A stretch of DNA of 64,000 nucleotides from Achromobacter xylosoxidans (GTDB taxonomy: Bacteria > Pseudomonadota > Gammaproteobacteria > Burkholderiales > Burkholderiaceae_B), in NCBI RefSeq assembly GCF_002192695.1, contig NZ_MTLG01000071.1:1-64000 (forward strand). Reading direction: 5' to 3'. Below, in pieces: positions 8,631 to 17,636 of this stretch. The position numbers were made by a program, and so were the translations under genes. Under the pieces are notes generated by a model, which was not told the origin of the DNA, did no database searches, and saw only the letters and a program-made list of their open reading frames with translations. Positions within the stretch are counted from its first letter, which is position 1, and each line of letters starts with the position of its first letter.

Positions 8631-10113
8631 AGGCGTTCCTCAATTCGAAACTGGCGCGCAGCTGGCTCACGGCGGCTTCATAGCCGACGTTTTCGCCGAT
8701 GTCCTGCTGCAGGAAGGCTTCCAGGCGCGGGTAGCGGGCGATGGCATCGTCCAACTGCGGATCGTTGCCGGCGGCGTAGGCGCCCACTGCGATCAGGTCG
8801 CGGTTGCGCTGATAGCGCGACAGGCTTTGCTTGAAGCGGCGAACCACGGCGAACTGCTCGGGCGTGATCAGCGAGGTCATGGCGCGCGAAATCGACGCTT
8901 CGATGTCGATGGCGGGGTAGTGGCCGGCTTCGGCCAGGTGGCGCGACAGGACGACGTGGCCGTCCAAGATGGCGCGGGCCGAATCGGCGATTGGATCCTG
9001 TTGGTCGTCGCCTTCGGCCAGCACGGTGTAGAACGCGGTGATCGAGCCGGCCTTGCCGGAAGGTCCGGGCGCGCCCATGCCGGCGCGCTCGACCAGCATC
9101 GGCAGCTTGGCGAAGACCGAGGGCGGATAGCCCTTGGTGGCGGGCGGCTCGCCGATGGCCAGCGCGATTTCGCGTTGGGCCATGGCGTAGCGGGTCAGCG
9201 AGTCCATGATCAGGAGCACGTCCAGGCCCTGGTCGCGGAAGTGTTCGGCCAGCCGCGTGGCGTAGGCGGCGCCCTGCAGGCGCAGCAGCGCCGACACGTC
9301 GGCCGGCGCGGCCACCACGACCGAGCGCGCCAGGCCCTCGGGCCCGAGGTTGTGCTCGATGAATTCCTTGACTTCGCGGCCGCGTTCGCCGATCAGCCCG
9401 ACGACGATGACGTCGGCTTTGGTGTAGCGGGCCATCATGCCCAGCAGCACGCTTTTACCGACGCCGGAGCCTGCGAACAGGCCCATGCGCTGGCCCCGGC
9501 CAACCGTGAGCAGGCCGTTGATGGCGCGCACGCCGGTGTCCAGCACCGTATCGATGGGCGCGCGTGACAGGGGATTGATCGGCTGGGCCGACAGGGGCGC
9601 GAGTTCGGCGCCCGTCAGCGGACCCAGTCCGTCCAGCGGCCGCCCGGCGCCGTCCAGCACCCGGCCCAGCAGGGCATTGCCCACCGGCAGGTGGCGGCCC
9701 AGCTGGGGCTTGGCGTTGCCGTTCAGTTCGGCCTTGCGCGGCAGCGGAATCTGGCGCTGGACCGGTGGCTCGCCAGGTACGACGCGCGCGCCGGGCGGCA
9801 GGCCGGAAATATCGGCCTGCGGCATCAGATAGAGGGTGTGGCCGTCGAAACCGACGACTTCGGCGTCCGCCCAGTGGTCGTGGCCGCGGGCGATTTCGAT
9901 GCGGGCGGCCGCCCCCACCGGCAGGCGCAGGCCGGTCGCGTGCAGCACCAGGCCGGTGGCGCGCGTGATCTTGCCGCTGACCAGCCAGGGGTCGGTCGAG
10001 GCGGCGCGGATCGAGCCGATCTGCAGCTGGGTCTGCCAGCGGTCGATGACCGGCACGGCGGCGGTGGACGCAGCCGGCTGGCCGGGCAGGGGGGAGGCCG
10101 GATTGGCGCTCAC
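8623..10113 (-). CDS. fliI: Flagellum-specific ATP synthase FliI
   Basis: A 496-residue F1-beta-like ATPase. The Walker A motif [11 protein letters not shown] is at about residue 215 and the Walker B region reads [26 protein letters not shown]. It powers delivery of export substrates with FliH and FliJ. The first ~40 residues include a variable extension. Its start overlaps the fliH stop by 4 bases and its end overlaps fliJ by 8. Confidence 0.97.
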   Translation of the reverse strand: MSANPASPLPGQPAASTAAVPVIDRWQTQLQIGSIRAASTDPWLVSGKITRATGLVLHATGLRLPVGAAARIEIARGHDHWADAEVVGFDGHTLYLMPQADISGLPPGARVVPGEPPVQRQIPLPRKAELNGNAKPQLGRHLPVGNALLGRVLDGAGRPLDGLGPLTGAELAPLSAQPINPLSRAPIDTVLDTGVRAINGLLTVGRGQRMGLFAGSGVGKSVLLGMMARYTKADVIVVGLIGERGREVKEFIEHNLGPEGLARSVVVAAPADVSALLRLQGAAYATRLAEHFRDQGLDVLLIMDSLTRYAMAQREIALAIGEPPATKGYPPSVFAKLPMLVERAGMGAPGPSGKAGSITAFYTVLAEGDDQQDPIADSARAILDGHVVLSRHLAEAGHYPAIDIEASISRAMTSLITPEQFAVVRRFKQSLSRYQRNRDLIAVGAYAAGNDPQLDDAIARYPRLEAFLQQDIGENVGYEAAVSQLRASFELRNAYA

Positions 10114-10853
10114 ACCGGCTCCTCCCAGGAGACGTTGCGGCCCAGCGAGGCCGCGACGCGGCGCCAGCGCGTCTGCAGGGTGGCGTCGATGTCGCCGAAA
10201 GGCGTTTCGGCGCGGCAGCCGCCACGCGAAATGGATTCATCGGCCAGGACGCGCCAATGGCCTTCCTTGAGTTCGTCCGCCAGGTGCAGGCGGATCAGGT
10301 CGATGTCTTCGGGGTTGGCCCACAGACGCATCTGTCCGCCGGCGGTGGGATTGATGTGCAGGACTTCGCGCACGGCGCTGACCACGGTGTCCGGCTGCTC
10401 GGCGAGGGTGGTGCGCACGACCTGCTGGGCGATGTCCAGAGCCAGGGTCAGCAGGCCCTGGCCCATTTTTTCTTCAAGCGAGCCGAGGGACGCGGCGCAA
10501 GCCTCGACCAGCGCATGCAGGCGCTGCGCTTCGGCGGCGCCTTGTTCGCGCGCCTGAATGAGGCCTTCGGCATAGCCTTGCTCGCGGCCGGCGGCGAGGC
10601 CGGCTTCGTGGCCGGCCTGCAGGCCGCTTTCCAGGCCGGCGGCGTGGCCCAGGGCACGGCCTTCCTCGTGGCCTTCCGCAAGCGCCTGGGCACGCAGTTG
10701 GGCCATCACCACTTCCGGGTCCGGGCCCGGATCGGGTTCGGGCTCGGGTTCCGGTTCAACGACCGCGGGCTCGTCGAACGACAGCATCTGCCAGCGCCGC
10801 CAGGCGGCGCTGCGCGAGATGAGCGTCGTGGCGCCGCTGTCCACCTCAGACAT
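10110..10853 (-). CDS. fliH: Flagellar assembly protein FliH
   Basis: A 247-residue regulator of FliI. An N-terminal Glu-Pro run leads into a long helix rich in GxxxG-type repeats ([14 protein letters not shown], then [21 protein letters not shown]), the hallmark of FliH. It ends with the C-terminal domain containing [17 protein letters not shown]. The ATG at 10853 is chosen because it overlaps the fliG stop by 8 bases, matching other junctions in the operon; an in-frame extension upstream lies inside fliG. Confidence 0.93.
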   Translation of the reverse strand: MSEVDSGATTLISRSAAWRRWQMLSFDEPAVVEPEPEPEPDPGPDPEVVMAQLRAQALAEGHEEGRALGHAAGLESGLQAGHEAGLAAGREQGYAEGLIQAREQGAAEAQRLHALVEACAASLGSLEEKMGQGLLTLALDIAQQVVRTTLAEQPDTVVSAVREVLHINPTAGGQMRLWANPEDIDLIRLHLADELKEGHWRVLADESISRGGCRAETPFGDIDATLQTRWRRVAASLGRNVSWEEPV

Positions 10854-11856
10854 AGGTGTCGTCTCCCTGGTTGCCCAGGACGATCTGGCCGCTCTCGGCC
10901 AGGCGGCGGGCGATCTGCAGGATCTTCTTCTGTTCGGTCTCGACCTTGGACATGCGGATCGGGCCTTGCGCGTCCAGGTCTTCGCGCAGCATTTCGGCGG
11001 CGCGGCTGGACATATTGCGCAGGAACTTCGCGCGCAGCTCTTCCGGTGCACCCTTGAGCGCGACCATGAGCGTGTCGTTGTCGATTTCCTTGAGGATGAG
11101 CTGGATGGCGCGATCCTCGACGTCGAGCAGGTTGTCGAAGACGAACATCTCGTCGATGATCTTCTGTGCCAGGTCGTTGTCGCGCTCGCGCAGGCTGGCG
11201 ACCACGGTTTCTTCCTGGGTCGAGTTCATCATGTTCAGGATTTCGGCCGCGGTGCGCACGCCGCCCATCTTGCTGCGCTTTGCGCCCTGGCCGGCCAGGA
11301 CCGAATTCAGGACTTCGGTCAGCTCGGACAGCGCCGCGGGCTGCACGCCGCCGAAAGTGGCGATGCGCAGCATGACGTCGTTGCGCAGGCGGTCCGTCAG
11401 CAGCGCAAGCACGCCGGCGGCGCGGTCGCGCTCCAGGTGCACCAGGATGGTCGCGATGATCTGGGGGTGTTCGTCGCCGATCAGCTCGGCCACGGTGTTC
11501 GGGTCCAGCCAGTTCAGCGCATCGATGCCGCTGCCGCCTTCGCCGGCTTCCAGGATGTCTTCGATCAGGCCGGCGGCGCGGTCGCTGCCCAGCGCCTTGG
11601 TCAGCACGGTGCGGATGTAGTCGTCCGAACCCAGCGTGACGGCCATGAACTGGTCGGCTTCCTGGCGGAATTCTTCCAGGACCACGGCCACGTCGCTGCG
11701 CGTGACCTGCTTCAGGCTGGCCATGGCGGCGCCGACCTGCTGGACTTCACGGGCGCCGAGGTACTTGAAGACCTCGGCCGCGGCGTCTTCGCCCAGCGAC
11801 ATCATCAGGACGGCGCTGCGCGTCATGCCGTCCAGCGGAGTGGAATCATTTTTCAT
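10846..11856 (-). CDS. fliG: Flagellar motor switch protein FliG
   Basis: A 336-residue C-ring protein that contacts the MotA stator. It has the three Armadillo-like domains, the EHPQ motif (GDEHPQIIATILVHLERDRAAGVL) in the middle domain, and a C-terminal torque helix region (DLAQKIIDEMFVFDNLLDVEDRAIQLIL). Length is normal. It overlaps the end of fliF by 11 bases and fliH by 8. Confidence 0.97.
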   Translation of the reverse strand: MKNDSTPLDGMTRSAVLMMSLGEDAAAEVFKYLGAREVQQVGAAMASLKQVTRSDVAVVLEEFRQEADQFMAVTLGSDDYIRTVLTKALGSDRAAGLIEDILEAGEGGSGIDALNWLDPNTVAELIGDEHPQIIATILVHLERDRAAGVLALLTDRLRNDVMLRIATFGGVQPAALSELTEVLNSVLAGQGAKRSKMGGVRTAAEILNMMNSTQEETVVASLRERDNDLAQKIIDEMFVFDNLLDVEDRAIQLILKEIDNDTLMVALKGAPEELRAKFLRNMSSRAAEMLREDLDAQGPIRMSKVETEQKKILQIARRLAESGQIVLGNQGDDTYV

Positions 11857-13528
11857 CTTTGCTCATCCAGGTGCGCAGAACCATCGCAACGGCGCGCGGA
11901 TCTTTGGTGGCCATCGTGCGGGCGCGTTCCAGGTTGTCCTGGTACCGGTCCACTTCCTTGGCGCGGGCCACGTCCTGGGCCTCGCGCGCCGCTTCGATGC
12001 GCTCGGCTTCGGCTTGTTCCGGATCGACCGGCGGGTAGAGGTAGTCGCCCACCGTGCGGCGCAGCACGCGATACAGCCACAGTGCCAGCACGCCACCGAC
12101 CAGCCAGGCCAGGATCGTCTTGAACAGCGAGATCATTTCAGGATCGCGCCACATCGGCACCGGCGGCGGGCCGTCGTTGAACTGGCTGTTGACCAGGTTG
12201 AGCGAGTCGCCGCGGGTTTCGGAGTAGCCCATGGCTTCGCGCACCAGATTGGTCAGCTTGTTCAGTTCTTCGGGCGGCAGGGCCTGCAGTTCGCCGTCCT
12301 TGTCGCGGACGTAGTTGACGACCACGGCCACCGACAGGCGCTTGAGGTTGCCCACCGGTTGCTTGATGTGGCTGATCGTGCGGTCCACTTCATAGTTGGT
12401 GGTGGCGTCGCGGCGCTCGTTCAGGTTGCCGGTGACGGCCTGCGTGCCCGTTTGCTGCTGGGCGTTGGCGGGCTGCTGCGGCTGGCCTGGGCGGGGCGGC
12501 TGGGGTGCCGGTGGATTGGCGATGGCGGCCTGCGGATTGGCGATGGCGGCCTGCGGATTGGCCGGCGCCTGGTTCGATAGCGCGCCGGGCACGCCTTGCG
12601 CGGGATTGACGCCGCGCTGGGTCGAGTCGCTGGTCTGCTGGCTGCGCACGGCGGCCTGGCCAGGTTCCTGGTTCGGGCGGTAGACCTCGGAGGTTTCTTC
12701 GCGGCGGGCGAAGTCGACGTCGGCGCTGGCCTGGGCGTGGACGTTGCCCGGACCGACCAGCGGATTGAGGATGGTGAGAATGCGTTCGACCGTGCGCTGT
12801 TCCATTTCGCGCACGAAGCGCATCTGGTCGGCGTCCATGCCGCGGCCTTCGCCCATCGGCGCCGACAGCAGGCGGCCGTTCTGGTCGACGATGGACACGT
12901 TCTCGGCGGTGAGTTCGGGGACGCTGGAGGCCACCAACCAGGAAATCGCTGAGACCTGGGCGTCGCTCAGGCTGCGGCCGGGATGCATGTTCAGCAGCAC
13001 CGAGGCGGTGGGCGCCTGGCGTTCGCGCACGAACAGCGACTGGCGCGGCATGGCCAGGTGCACGCGGGCATGCTGCACGGTGTGCATGGCTTCGATGGAA
13101 CGCGCCAGCTCGCCTTCAAGACCGCGCTGATAGTTGATCTGTTCCGTGAACTGGCTGGCGCCGAAGCGGGCGTTGTCCATCAGTTCGAAGCCAACCGAGC
13201 CGCCGCGAGGCAGTCCCTGGGACGCCAGTTGCAGGCGGGCGTCGTACACGCGGTCGGCCGGCACCAGCACGGCGGTGCCCGTTTCGTTGTAGCGGTAGGG
13301 CACGTTCATCGCCCCCAGCGCCGTCACGATGGCGCCGCCATCGCGGTCGTCCAGGTTTGAGAACAGCACCTTGTACTTGGGCTCGCTGCTCCACATCGCC
13401 ACGGCGACGATGATCGCGACTAAGGCTGCCGCGCCGCCCAGCAGTATGGGCTTGGGCAGCGCGCGCACCTTCTCCAGCACGGGGAATTTCGTCAACAGCG
13501 ACGAACTCAGGGTGGCCTGCTGGTTCAT
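11846..13528 (-). CDS. fliF: Flagellar MS-ring protein FliF
   Basis: A 560-residue protein with two membrane segments (about residues 30-47 and 448-466) around a large periplasmic part. The N-terminal domain contains YKVLFSNLDDRDGGAIVTAL, and the C-terminal tail that binds FliG includes RAMTKDPRAVAMVLRTWMSK-like sequence. The middle linker holds a tandem repeat of IANPQAA, encoded by 21-base DNA repeats at 12513-12562. It is the first gene of the leftward fli operon and is divergent from fliE. Confidence 0.97.
   Translation of the reverse strand: MNQQATLSSSLLTKFPVLEKVRALPKPILLGGAAALVAIIVAVAMWSSEPKYKVLFSNLDDRDGGAIVTALGAMNVPYRYNETGTAVLVPADRVYDARLQLASQGLPRGGSVGFELMDNARFGASQFTEQINYQRGLEGELARSIEAMHTVQHARVHLAMPRQSLFVRERQAPTASVLLNMHPGRSLSDAQVSAISWLVASSVPELTAENVSIVDQNGRLLSAPMGEGRGMDADQMRFVREMEQRTVERILTILNPLVGPGNVHAQASADVDFARREETSEVYRPNQEPGQAAVRSQQTSDSTQRGVNPAQGVPGALSNQAPANPQAAIANPQAAIANPPAPQPPRPGQPQQPANAQQQTGTQAVTGNLNERRDATTNYEVDRTISHIKQPVGNLKRLSVAVVVNYVRDKDGELQALPPEELNKLTNLVREAMGYSETRGDSLNLVNSQFNDGPPPVPMWRDPEMISLFKTILAWLVGGVLALWLYRVLRRTVGDYLYPPVDPEQAEAERIEAAREAQDVARAKEVDRYQDNLERARTMATKDPRAVAMVLRTWMSKDEK
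12513..12562 (-). repeat. 21-bp tandem repeat inside fliF
   Basis: Two perfect 21-base units (12513-12533 and 12534-12554) plus 8 bases of a third. They encode the repeated heptapeptide IANPQAA in the periplasmic linker of FliF. The unit is a multiple of three, so copy-number change would keep the frame. Confidence 0.9.
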
Positions 13529-13858
13529 TGGCGGCCCCCGCTGGCCACGCGGAGCTGGAACTGGGACTTCATGTCTGGGTAGGGCAGATTACACATGCAA
13601 CGTGCTTCTGGTCTGGGGAGAGCGTGGATTATTGCCCCTGAGACGTCCATCCCAATCGTCGAAAACGGCCGGTTTTTGGCGTTACTTATCTCCTATGTCC
13701 CCGACAAGGCGAAAGTCGCCGCAGCCGCCCGGGATTCGGGTGGTCGCATTCGCGGAAATGTCGGGTTTTTTGGCGGTTTTTGTCGGCTATGAACCGGCGG
13801 GGGCGGGGTTACGCTGTGCGCAATATTGGCGTAATCCCAAACAGCAAGGAATCAGGTA
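13529..13858. promoter_or_regulatory. Divergent fliF / fliE control region
   Basis: A 330-base gap holding the promoters of two divergent early flagellar genes. I found no sigma-28 box. The motif TTGGCGTTA (about 13676) recurs as TTGGCGTAA (about 13829), which could be part of an activator site. The fliE side has AAGGA eight bases before its ATG. Short reading frames here look spurious. Confidence 0.5.
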
Positions 13859-14191
13859 ATGGCTGTATCAGGCTTGTCCGGCATCGAAAGCATGCTTCAG
13901 CAGATGCGCGCGGTAGTGAGCAAGGCGGAAACCGGTAACCTCGGCGCGGGTGAAATGGTCGGCCAGCCGGATGGCTTCGCCGCGGAACTGCAACGTTCTA
14001 TCCGTCGCGTCACGTCCGCCCAGAATGCCGCCACGGCCCAGGCCAAGGCGTTCGAGCTGGGGGCGCCCGATATTTCGCTCAACGACGTCATGATCGACAT
14101 GCAGAAGGCCAGCATCGGCTTCCAGACGGCGGTGCAGGTGCGCAACAAGCTGGTTGCGGCCTACAAGGAAATCTCCTCGATGGCGGTCTGA
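13859..14191 (+). CDS. fliE: Flagellar hook-basal body junction protein FliE
   Basis: A 110-residue protein of the FliE family that links the MS ring to the rod. The C-terminal part ([40 protein letters not shown]) is the conserved region. It is transcribed alone, divergent from fliF, with a hairpin 20 bases after the stop. Confidence 0.96.
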   Translation: MAVSGLSGIESMLQQMRAVVSKAETGNLGAGEMVGQPDGFAAELQRSIRRVTSAQNAATAQAKAFELGAPDISLNDVMIDMQKASIGFQTAVQVRNKLVAAYKEISSMAV

Positions 14192-14210
14192 GTCCCGGTT
14201 GTCGGGGCGC

Positions 14211-14237
14211 GCTTGCGGCTTGACCGGAAGCGCAAGC
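14211..14237. terminator. Hairpin between convergent fliE and ycgR
   Basis: A 7-bp stem GCTTGCG (14211-14217) pairs with CGCAAGC (14231-14237) in the 92-base gap between convergent genes. No T-run is present. Confidence 0.4.
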
Positions 14238-14283
14238 TGACATCAGGCGGGAACTTGCTGCGCATGCTTCCCGCCGCGCGGCC

Positions 14284-15087
14284 TCAATTGCGCTGGGCGC
14301 TCTTTTCCAGGCGCCAGACCACCTGCTGCAGCCAGTTTTCCTGGCGCGCGTCCAGATTCAGGAAGACAGCTCCGAGGTGGCTGACCGGCGGTTCGCCGGT
14401 GAGCGAAACGTGCCTGGGCGCCGGTTCGTCAGGATCCGCGGATTGCTTCATGGGTTGCCCCGAGACCGGATACACATTGCGCACTTCCAGGCTGGCGCTG
14501 AGCTTGCCCTGGGCGCCGAAATCCAGTTGCACGTTTTCCATCACGGTGCCTCGTTCCGGCAGGGCGGGGACCGCCAGGTCTGCGCGCAGGCCCACGCCGT
14601 CCACCGAGATGTCGCGTATCGTGAACGTGTAGGGCTTGTCGGCGGGAGCGGCTTGCCAACTGGCGCGGCACACGTTGGCGGCCGCGATCAGGGAGGCGCG
14701 GAACATCTTGCGGCGCTGGATCCGGGCCAGGCGTTCCGGGAATGGCGAAACCAGCGCGGCGCTGCCGTCGTCGAAATGTATGACCTGGGGCCGTTGCACG
14801 CGAAAGCGGATCTGCACGCCGCCATAGGCGGTGGCATGGAAGTGGAAGGCGGTGCCGCTCAGCAAGCCCATGGAGTCGGATTGCTCGAAGTCCGCGCCGG
14901 CGTAATCGCGCGGCCTCCAGAAGAATTCGCCGGCCTGCTTGTCCACGCCGAGGATCAGCACGGCCATCTCCCGGTCCGCGGCGTCGCGCACCAGGATATG
15001 GCTGTCGGGGTGGGTCAGCTCGAACAGGGCCGAACGCATCTCGTCAGGCCGGGTCAGCAGGAACTCCGGATCGCTGGCATCCAACAC
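14284..15087 (-). CDS. ycgR: Flagellar brake protein YcgR (PilZ domain)
   Basis: A 267-residue cyclic-di-GMP-responsive motility brake. The N-terminal YcgR domain spans about residues 1-130. The C-terminal PilZ domain begins with the c-di-GMP-binding arginine motif (RIQRRKMFR) and carries the second motif DISVDGVGL about 45 residues later. Both binding motifs are intact, so ligand binding is expected. Location inside the flagellar locus fits the role of slowing motors when c-di-GMP is high. It lies 24 bases downstream of the FhlB-like gene. Confidence 0.9.
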   Translation of the reverse strand: MLDASDPEFLLTRPDEMRSALFELTHPDSHILVRDAADREMAVLILGVDKQAGEFFWRPRDYAGADFEQSDSMGLLSGTAFHFHATAYGGVQIRFRVQRPQVIHFDDGSAALVSPFPERLARIQRRKMFRASLIAAANVCRASWQAAPADKPYTFTIRDISVDGVGLRADLAVPALPERGTVMENVQLDFGAQGKLSASLEVRNVYPVSGQPMKQSADPDEPAPRHVSLTGEPPVSHLGAVFLNLDARQENWLQQVVWRLEKSAQRN

Positions 15088-15111
15088 TTTGGTCTTCCTC
15101 AGGTAATAGGG

Positions 15112-15429
15112 TCAGGCGGGCGGAGCGGGTTCGGGGAACTCGCGCGATTCCAGGCGGTAGAGCCAGGCCAGCAATTCTGCCACCGCTACATAGAGTTGGG
15201 GAGGAATATGTGAATCCAGGTCCACCTGCATCAGCAGGCCGACCAGCTCGCGCGACTCGTGGACGTAGAGACCGTTTTCCTGGGCGGCGCGAACGATGGT
15301 GTCCGCGAGCTGGCCGTAGCCCTTGGCGATGACGCGCGGAGCGCCGTCCTTTTCTTCGTAGGAAATGGCGACTGCCGCGTTGCGGCCGGCGTTCGGGTCC
15401 GATTCCGGACGAGGGGTGAGGCGGCTCAT
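15112..15429 (-). CDS. fhlB: FlhB C-terminal-domain-like protein (FhlB/FlhX)
   Basis: A 105-residue protein that resembles only the cytoplasmic C-terminal half of the export-switch protein FlhB: AVAISYEEKDGAPRVIAKGYGQLADTIVRAAQENGLYVHESRELVGLL. It has no membrane part and lacks the NPTH autocleavage site, starting just after where that would be. Such stand-alone proteins can substitute for the cleaved FlhB C-domain in other bacteria. Its ATG overlaps the stop of the second fliK-like gene by one base (TGATG), suggesting the two products work together. Confidence 0.85.
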   Translation of the reverse strand: MSRLTPRPESDPNAGRNAAVAISYEEKDGAPRVIAKGYGQLADTIVRAAQENGLYVHESRELVGLLMQVDLDSHIPPQLYVAVAELLAWLYRLESREFPEPAPPA

Positions 15430-16790
15430 CAGATATCGGTGGGGATCTCGGGGCGCGGTTCGACCACGCTTACCGACAGATTGCTCAAGGTCAGGCCGGC
15501 GGCCAGCAGGCGTGAACGCAGCGCGTCCGAGGAGTCATTGATCTCGGCTGCGCTGTGCGGCGCAATGAGTTGCAGGACGATCTGGTCGCCGGCCAGGTTC
15601 AGCCGGGCATCGACCAGGCCCAGCCGGGGCAGGTCCAGCTTCAGCCGCGTGGCCCAGGTCGAAACCGCCGACTCCGGATCGCCGCCGTAGGGGTCGCGCT
15701 CGACTTCCCATTCCATGGGTGTTCCGGGCCAGGCTTCGCCTTGCCAGGTCAGCGTCTGGTTGGCCAGCACGTCCAGTTGCTGGCGGACCAGCACGGTCAG
15801 GTCCTGGTGTATGCCGCTGACCGGGGGGGCGGGGGCGGGCGAACTGGAGCCGCCCGTACTGGGCGCGGCGTCGGCGCCCGGGCGGCCGCTGGGGGCTGCG
15901 CCAGCCCGTGGCCGAGAGGGCGCAGGATCCTGCGTGGGCGGATTCTTGCCGAGCACGGCCTGCGGCTCGCTGCGCAATTGTGCCGGGGTGGCCCGGCCGA
16001 AGACCATGTCGGTCAGGTGGGATTCGTAAAACAGTCCGCTGCCTTGCAGCGCCTGACGCAGGGCCTGTCCCAGCGCGCGGGCGGAAGGTCCGCCAGCGGC
16101 CAGGGCTGCATGCGCCGCGGCTTCGGGTCCTTTGCTTGCGTTGGGGCTTGCGCCCGGTCCGGCCGGTCGCTCCTGTTTCGCGCCGGCCGCCAGGCCGTCA
16201 CCGTCGAGCGTTGCCGCGACAGAGGCGGCGAGGGCCGGGGCTTGTTGCTGTGCAGTGGCCTGCGCCGGCATCTGGCCAGGCATGGGGTGGGATGCTTGCG
16301 CGCCAGTCTGCGCGGGTTGCTGGCCCGCTTGTGCTGCGGGCATGGGGCCGGCGCCAGCTGCGGGTTGGCCCGGCTGCGCATCGGTGGCCCACAGGGGCGC
16401 GCGTCCCTGGACTGCCGGCGCGGCCTCGGGAAATTGGGCCAGCAAGGCAAGAATGGCGCGCGCCGTCGTGCCCAGTGTCGTGGGAGCCGAGGCCGTGGTG
16501 TCGCTGCTGGTGACCAAGCCGCGAGCGGCCAGCGCCAGCGCGGCTGCGATCTTGGGGTCGACAACAGTATTCTGGCGGTCGCCGCGGGCGCCGCCAGTCT
16601 GTATGCCTTGTCGCGGGTCGCGCGCCGATCCGTCAGAGGCGCCGGGCTTTTCCAGGTTGCCTGGCTGGCTGACCGCGTCGGGCCGGGCTCCGGAGACTTG
16701 ATTGGCGCTGGCGGCGGACATCGTCGTGCCTAGCACGGCGTCCAGCCGCTGCACCAGGACATTGCCGAGTGCGGCGGGACCTACACTCAT
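15429..16790 (-). CDS. Second FliK-like hook-length control domain protein
   Basis: A 453-residue protein with a Gln/Ala/Pro-rich middle (about residues 130-330). Its C-terminal domain (QQLDVLANQTLTWQGEAWPGTPMEWEVERD, then LDLPRLGLVDARLNLAGDQIVLQLIA) matches the Flg_hook domain pattern of FliK, but is diverged from the FliK at 6765-8156. It is coupled by a 4-base overlap to fliT upstream and by a 1-base overlap to fhlB downstream. A role in substrate-specificity control alongside the FhlB-like protein is inferred from this context. Confidence 0.8.
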   Translation of the reverse strand: MSVGPAALGNVLVQRLDAVLGTTMSAASANQVSGARPDAVSQPGNLEKPGASDGSARDPRQGIQTGGARGDRQNTVVDPKIAAALALAARGLVTSSDTTASAPTTLGTTARAILALLAQFPEAAPAVQGRAPLWATDAQPGQPAAGAGPMPAAQAGQQPAQTGAQASHPMPGQMPAQATAQQQAPALAASVAATLDGDGLAAGAKQERPAGPGASPNASKGPEAAAHAALAAGGPSARALGQALRQALQGSGLFYESHLTDMVFGRATPAQLRSEPQAVLGKNPPTQDPAPSRPRAGAAPSGRPGADAAPSTGGSSSPAPAPPVSGIHQDLTVLVRQQLDVLANQTLTWQGEAWPGTPMEWEVERDPYGGDPESAVSTWATRLKLDLPRLGLVDARLNLAGDQIVLQLIAPHSAAEINDSSDALRSRLLAAGLTLSNLSVSVVEPRPEIPTDI

Positions 16791-17143
16791 TCTTCAGACG
16801 CCTGCTGGTAACCGTAGGCGGACAGCAGGGTCTGCTGGCGTTTCATGCGTCCCAGCAAATCGCCCAGGCGCGCCAGTTGCGGAAGCGCCAGGTCCCGGGT
16901 GAGCGCATCGTTTTCCAGGATGCGCACGAGCAGGTCGTACTTCATGGCGCGGCCGGCTTCGTCCAGCGGCGCGGAATGCTCGATCTGGCGCAGGCGTTCC
17001 ACCAGCTCGCAATATTGCTGTCCATGGACCATCGCGCCATCCCAGTCGCCGGCTTGCGCCGCCGCTAGCATTTCTCCCGTGATGAGAGCGATCTCCTGGT
17101 AGTTTTCCAGGATAGGGGAGGTGTACTGGGTCGTGGACGTCAT
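16787..17143 (-). CDS. fliT: Flagellar export chaperone FliT
   Basis: A 118-residue helical protein placed directly after fliS, as FliT usually is. It has ILENYQEIALITGEMLAAAQAGDWDGAM and a long C-terminal helix (LARLGDLLGRMKRQQTLLSAYG). FliT chaperones the cap protein FliD and can dampen flagellar gene activation. The ATG at 17143 is preferred over an upstream in-frame start because it begins the family-like region. Its stop overlaps the next ATG as ATGA. Confidence 0.85.
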   Translation of the reverse strand: MTSTTQYTSPILENYQEIALITGEMLAAAQAGDWDGAMVHGQQYCELVERLRQIEHSAPLDEAGRAMKYDLLVRILENDALTRDLALPQLARLGDLLGRMKRQQTLLSAYGYQQASEE

Positions 17144-17189
17144 GGAAATCTCGGGCGTTCGATGGCTGGCTGGGGCATATGCAATGCCG

Positions 17190-17618
17190 TCAAGGCTGCA
17201 CGCCCCCGACAGGGCGATCAATGGATGTTTGCCAGGCCTCGGCCAGATCGGCCAACAGGCGATCCGCCGTTTCGAGCGCTTCCGAGTCTGCTTTCAGATT
17301 CGCCATGAGCAGCGTGCGGACGATGTAGTCGTACAGACGGGCGAGGTTTGCGGCAATTTCGCCGCCCGCCTCCATGTTCAGCCCGGTCTTCAAGCCTTCA
17401 TCGACGATCTTGATGGCCTTCGAAATGGCGGCTCCCCGTTCAGTGGTTCTGCCTTCTTGAAGGTGCAGGCGCGCCTGCCCGATTGCCGCCCGGGCACCCA
17501 TGTAGAGCAGGGAGATCAGCCTTTCCGGGCTGGCCCCGAGGATTTGCGTTTCCAGGCCGATCTCGGCGTAGGAACGCACGGAATAGGATCCGGTGGGGCG
17601 GCGGGCGGCGTAAGTCAT
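17190..17618 (-). CDS. fliS: Flagellin export chaperone FliS
   Basis: A 142-residue protein. The Y-x-x-I-G-L-E-T start (SYAEIGLETQILGASPERLISLLYMGARAAIGQARLHLQEG) is the FliS signature. It binds the flagellin C-terminus and prevents premature polymerisation. Its client flagellin gene is not in this window. It lies 18 bases downstream of fliD. Confidence 0.96.
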   Translation of the reverse strand: MTYAARRPTGSYSVRSYAEIGLETQILGASPERLISLLYMGARAAIGQARLHLQEGRTTERGAAISKAIKIVDEGLKTGLNMEAGGEIAANLARLYDYIVRTLLMANLKADSEALETADRLLADLAEAWQTSIDRPVGGVQP

Positions 17619-17636
17619 CGATACATCTTCTATAAG

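Noticed and set aside
13529-13858. FlhDC-type activator boxes between fliF and fliE
   Set aside because: I saw TTGGCG repeats but no arrangement matching the published FlhDC site well enough to call.
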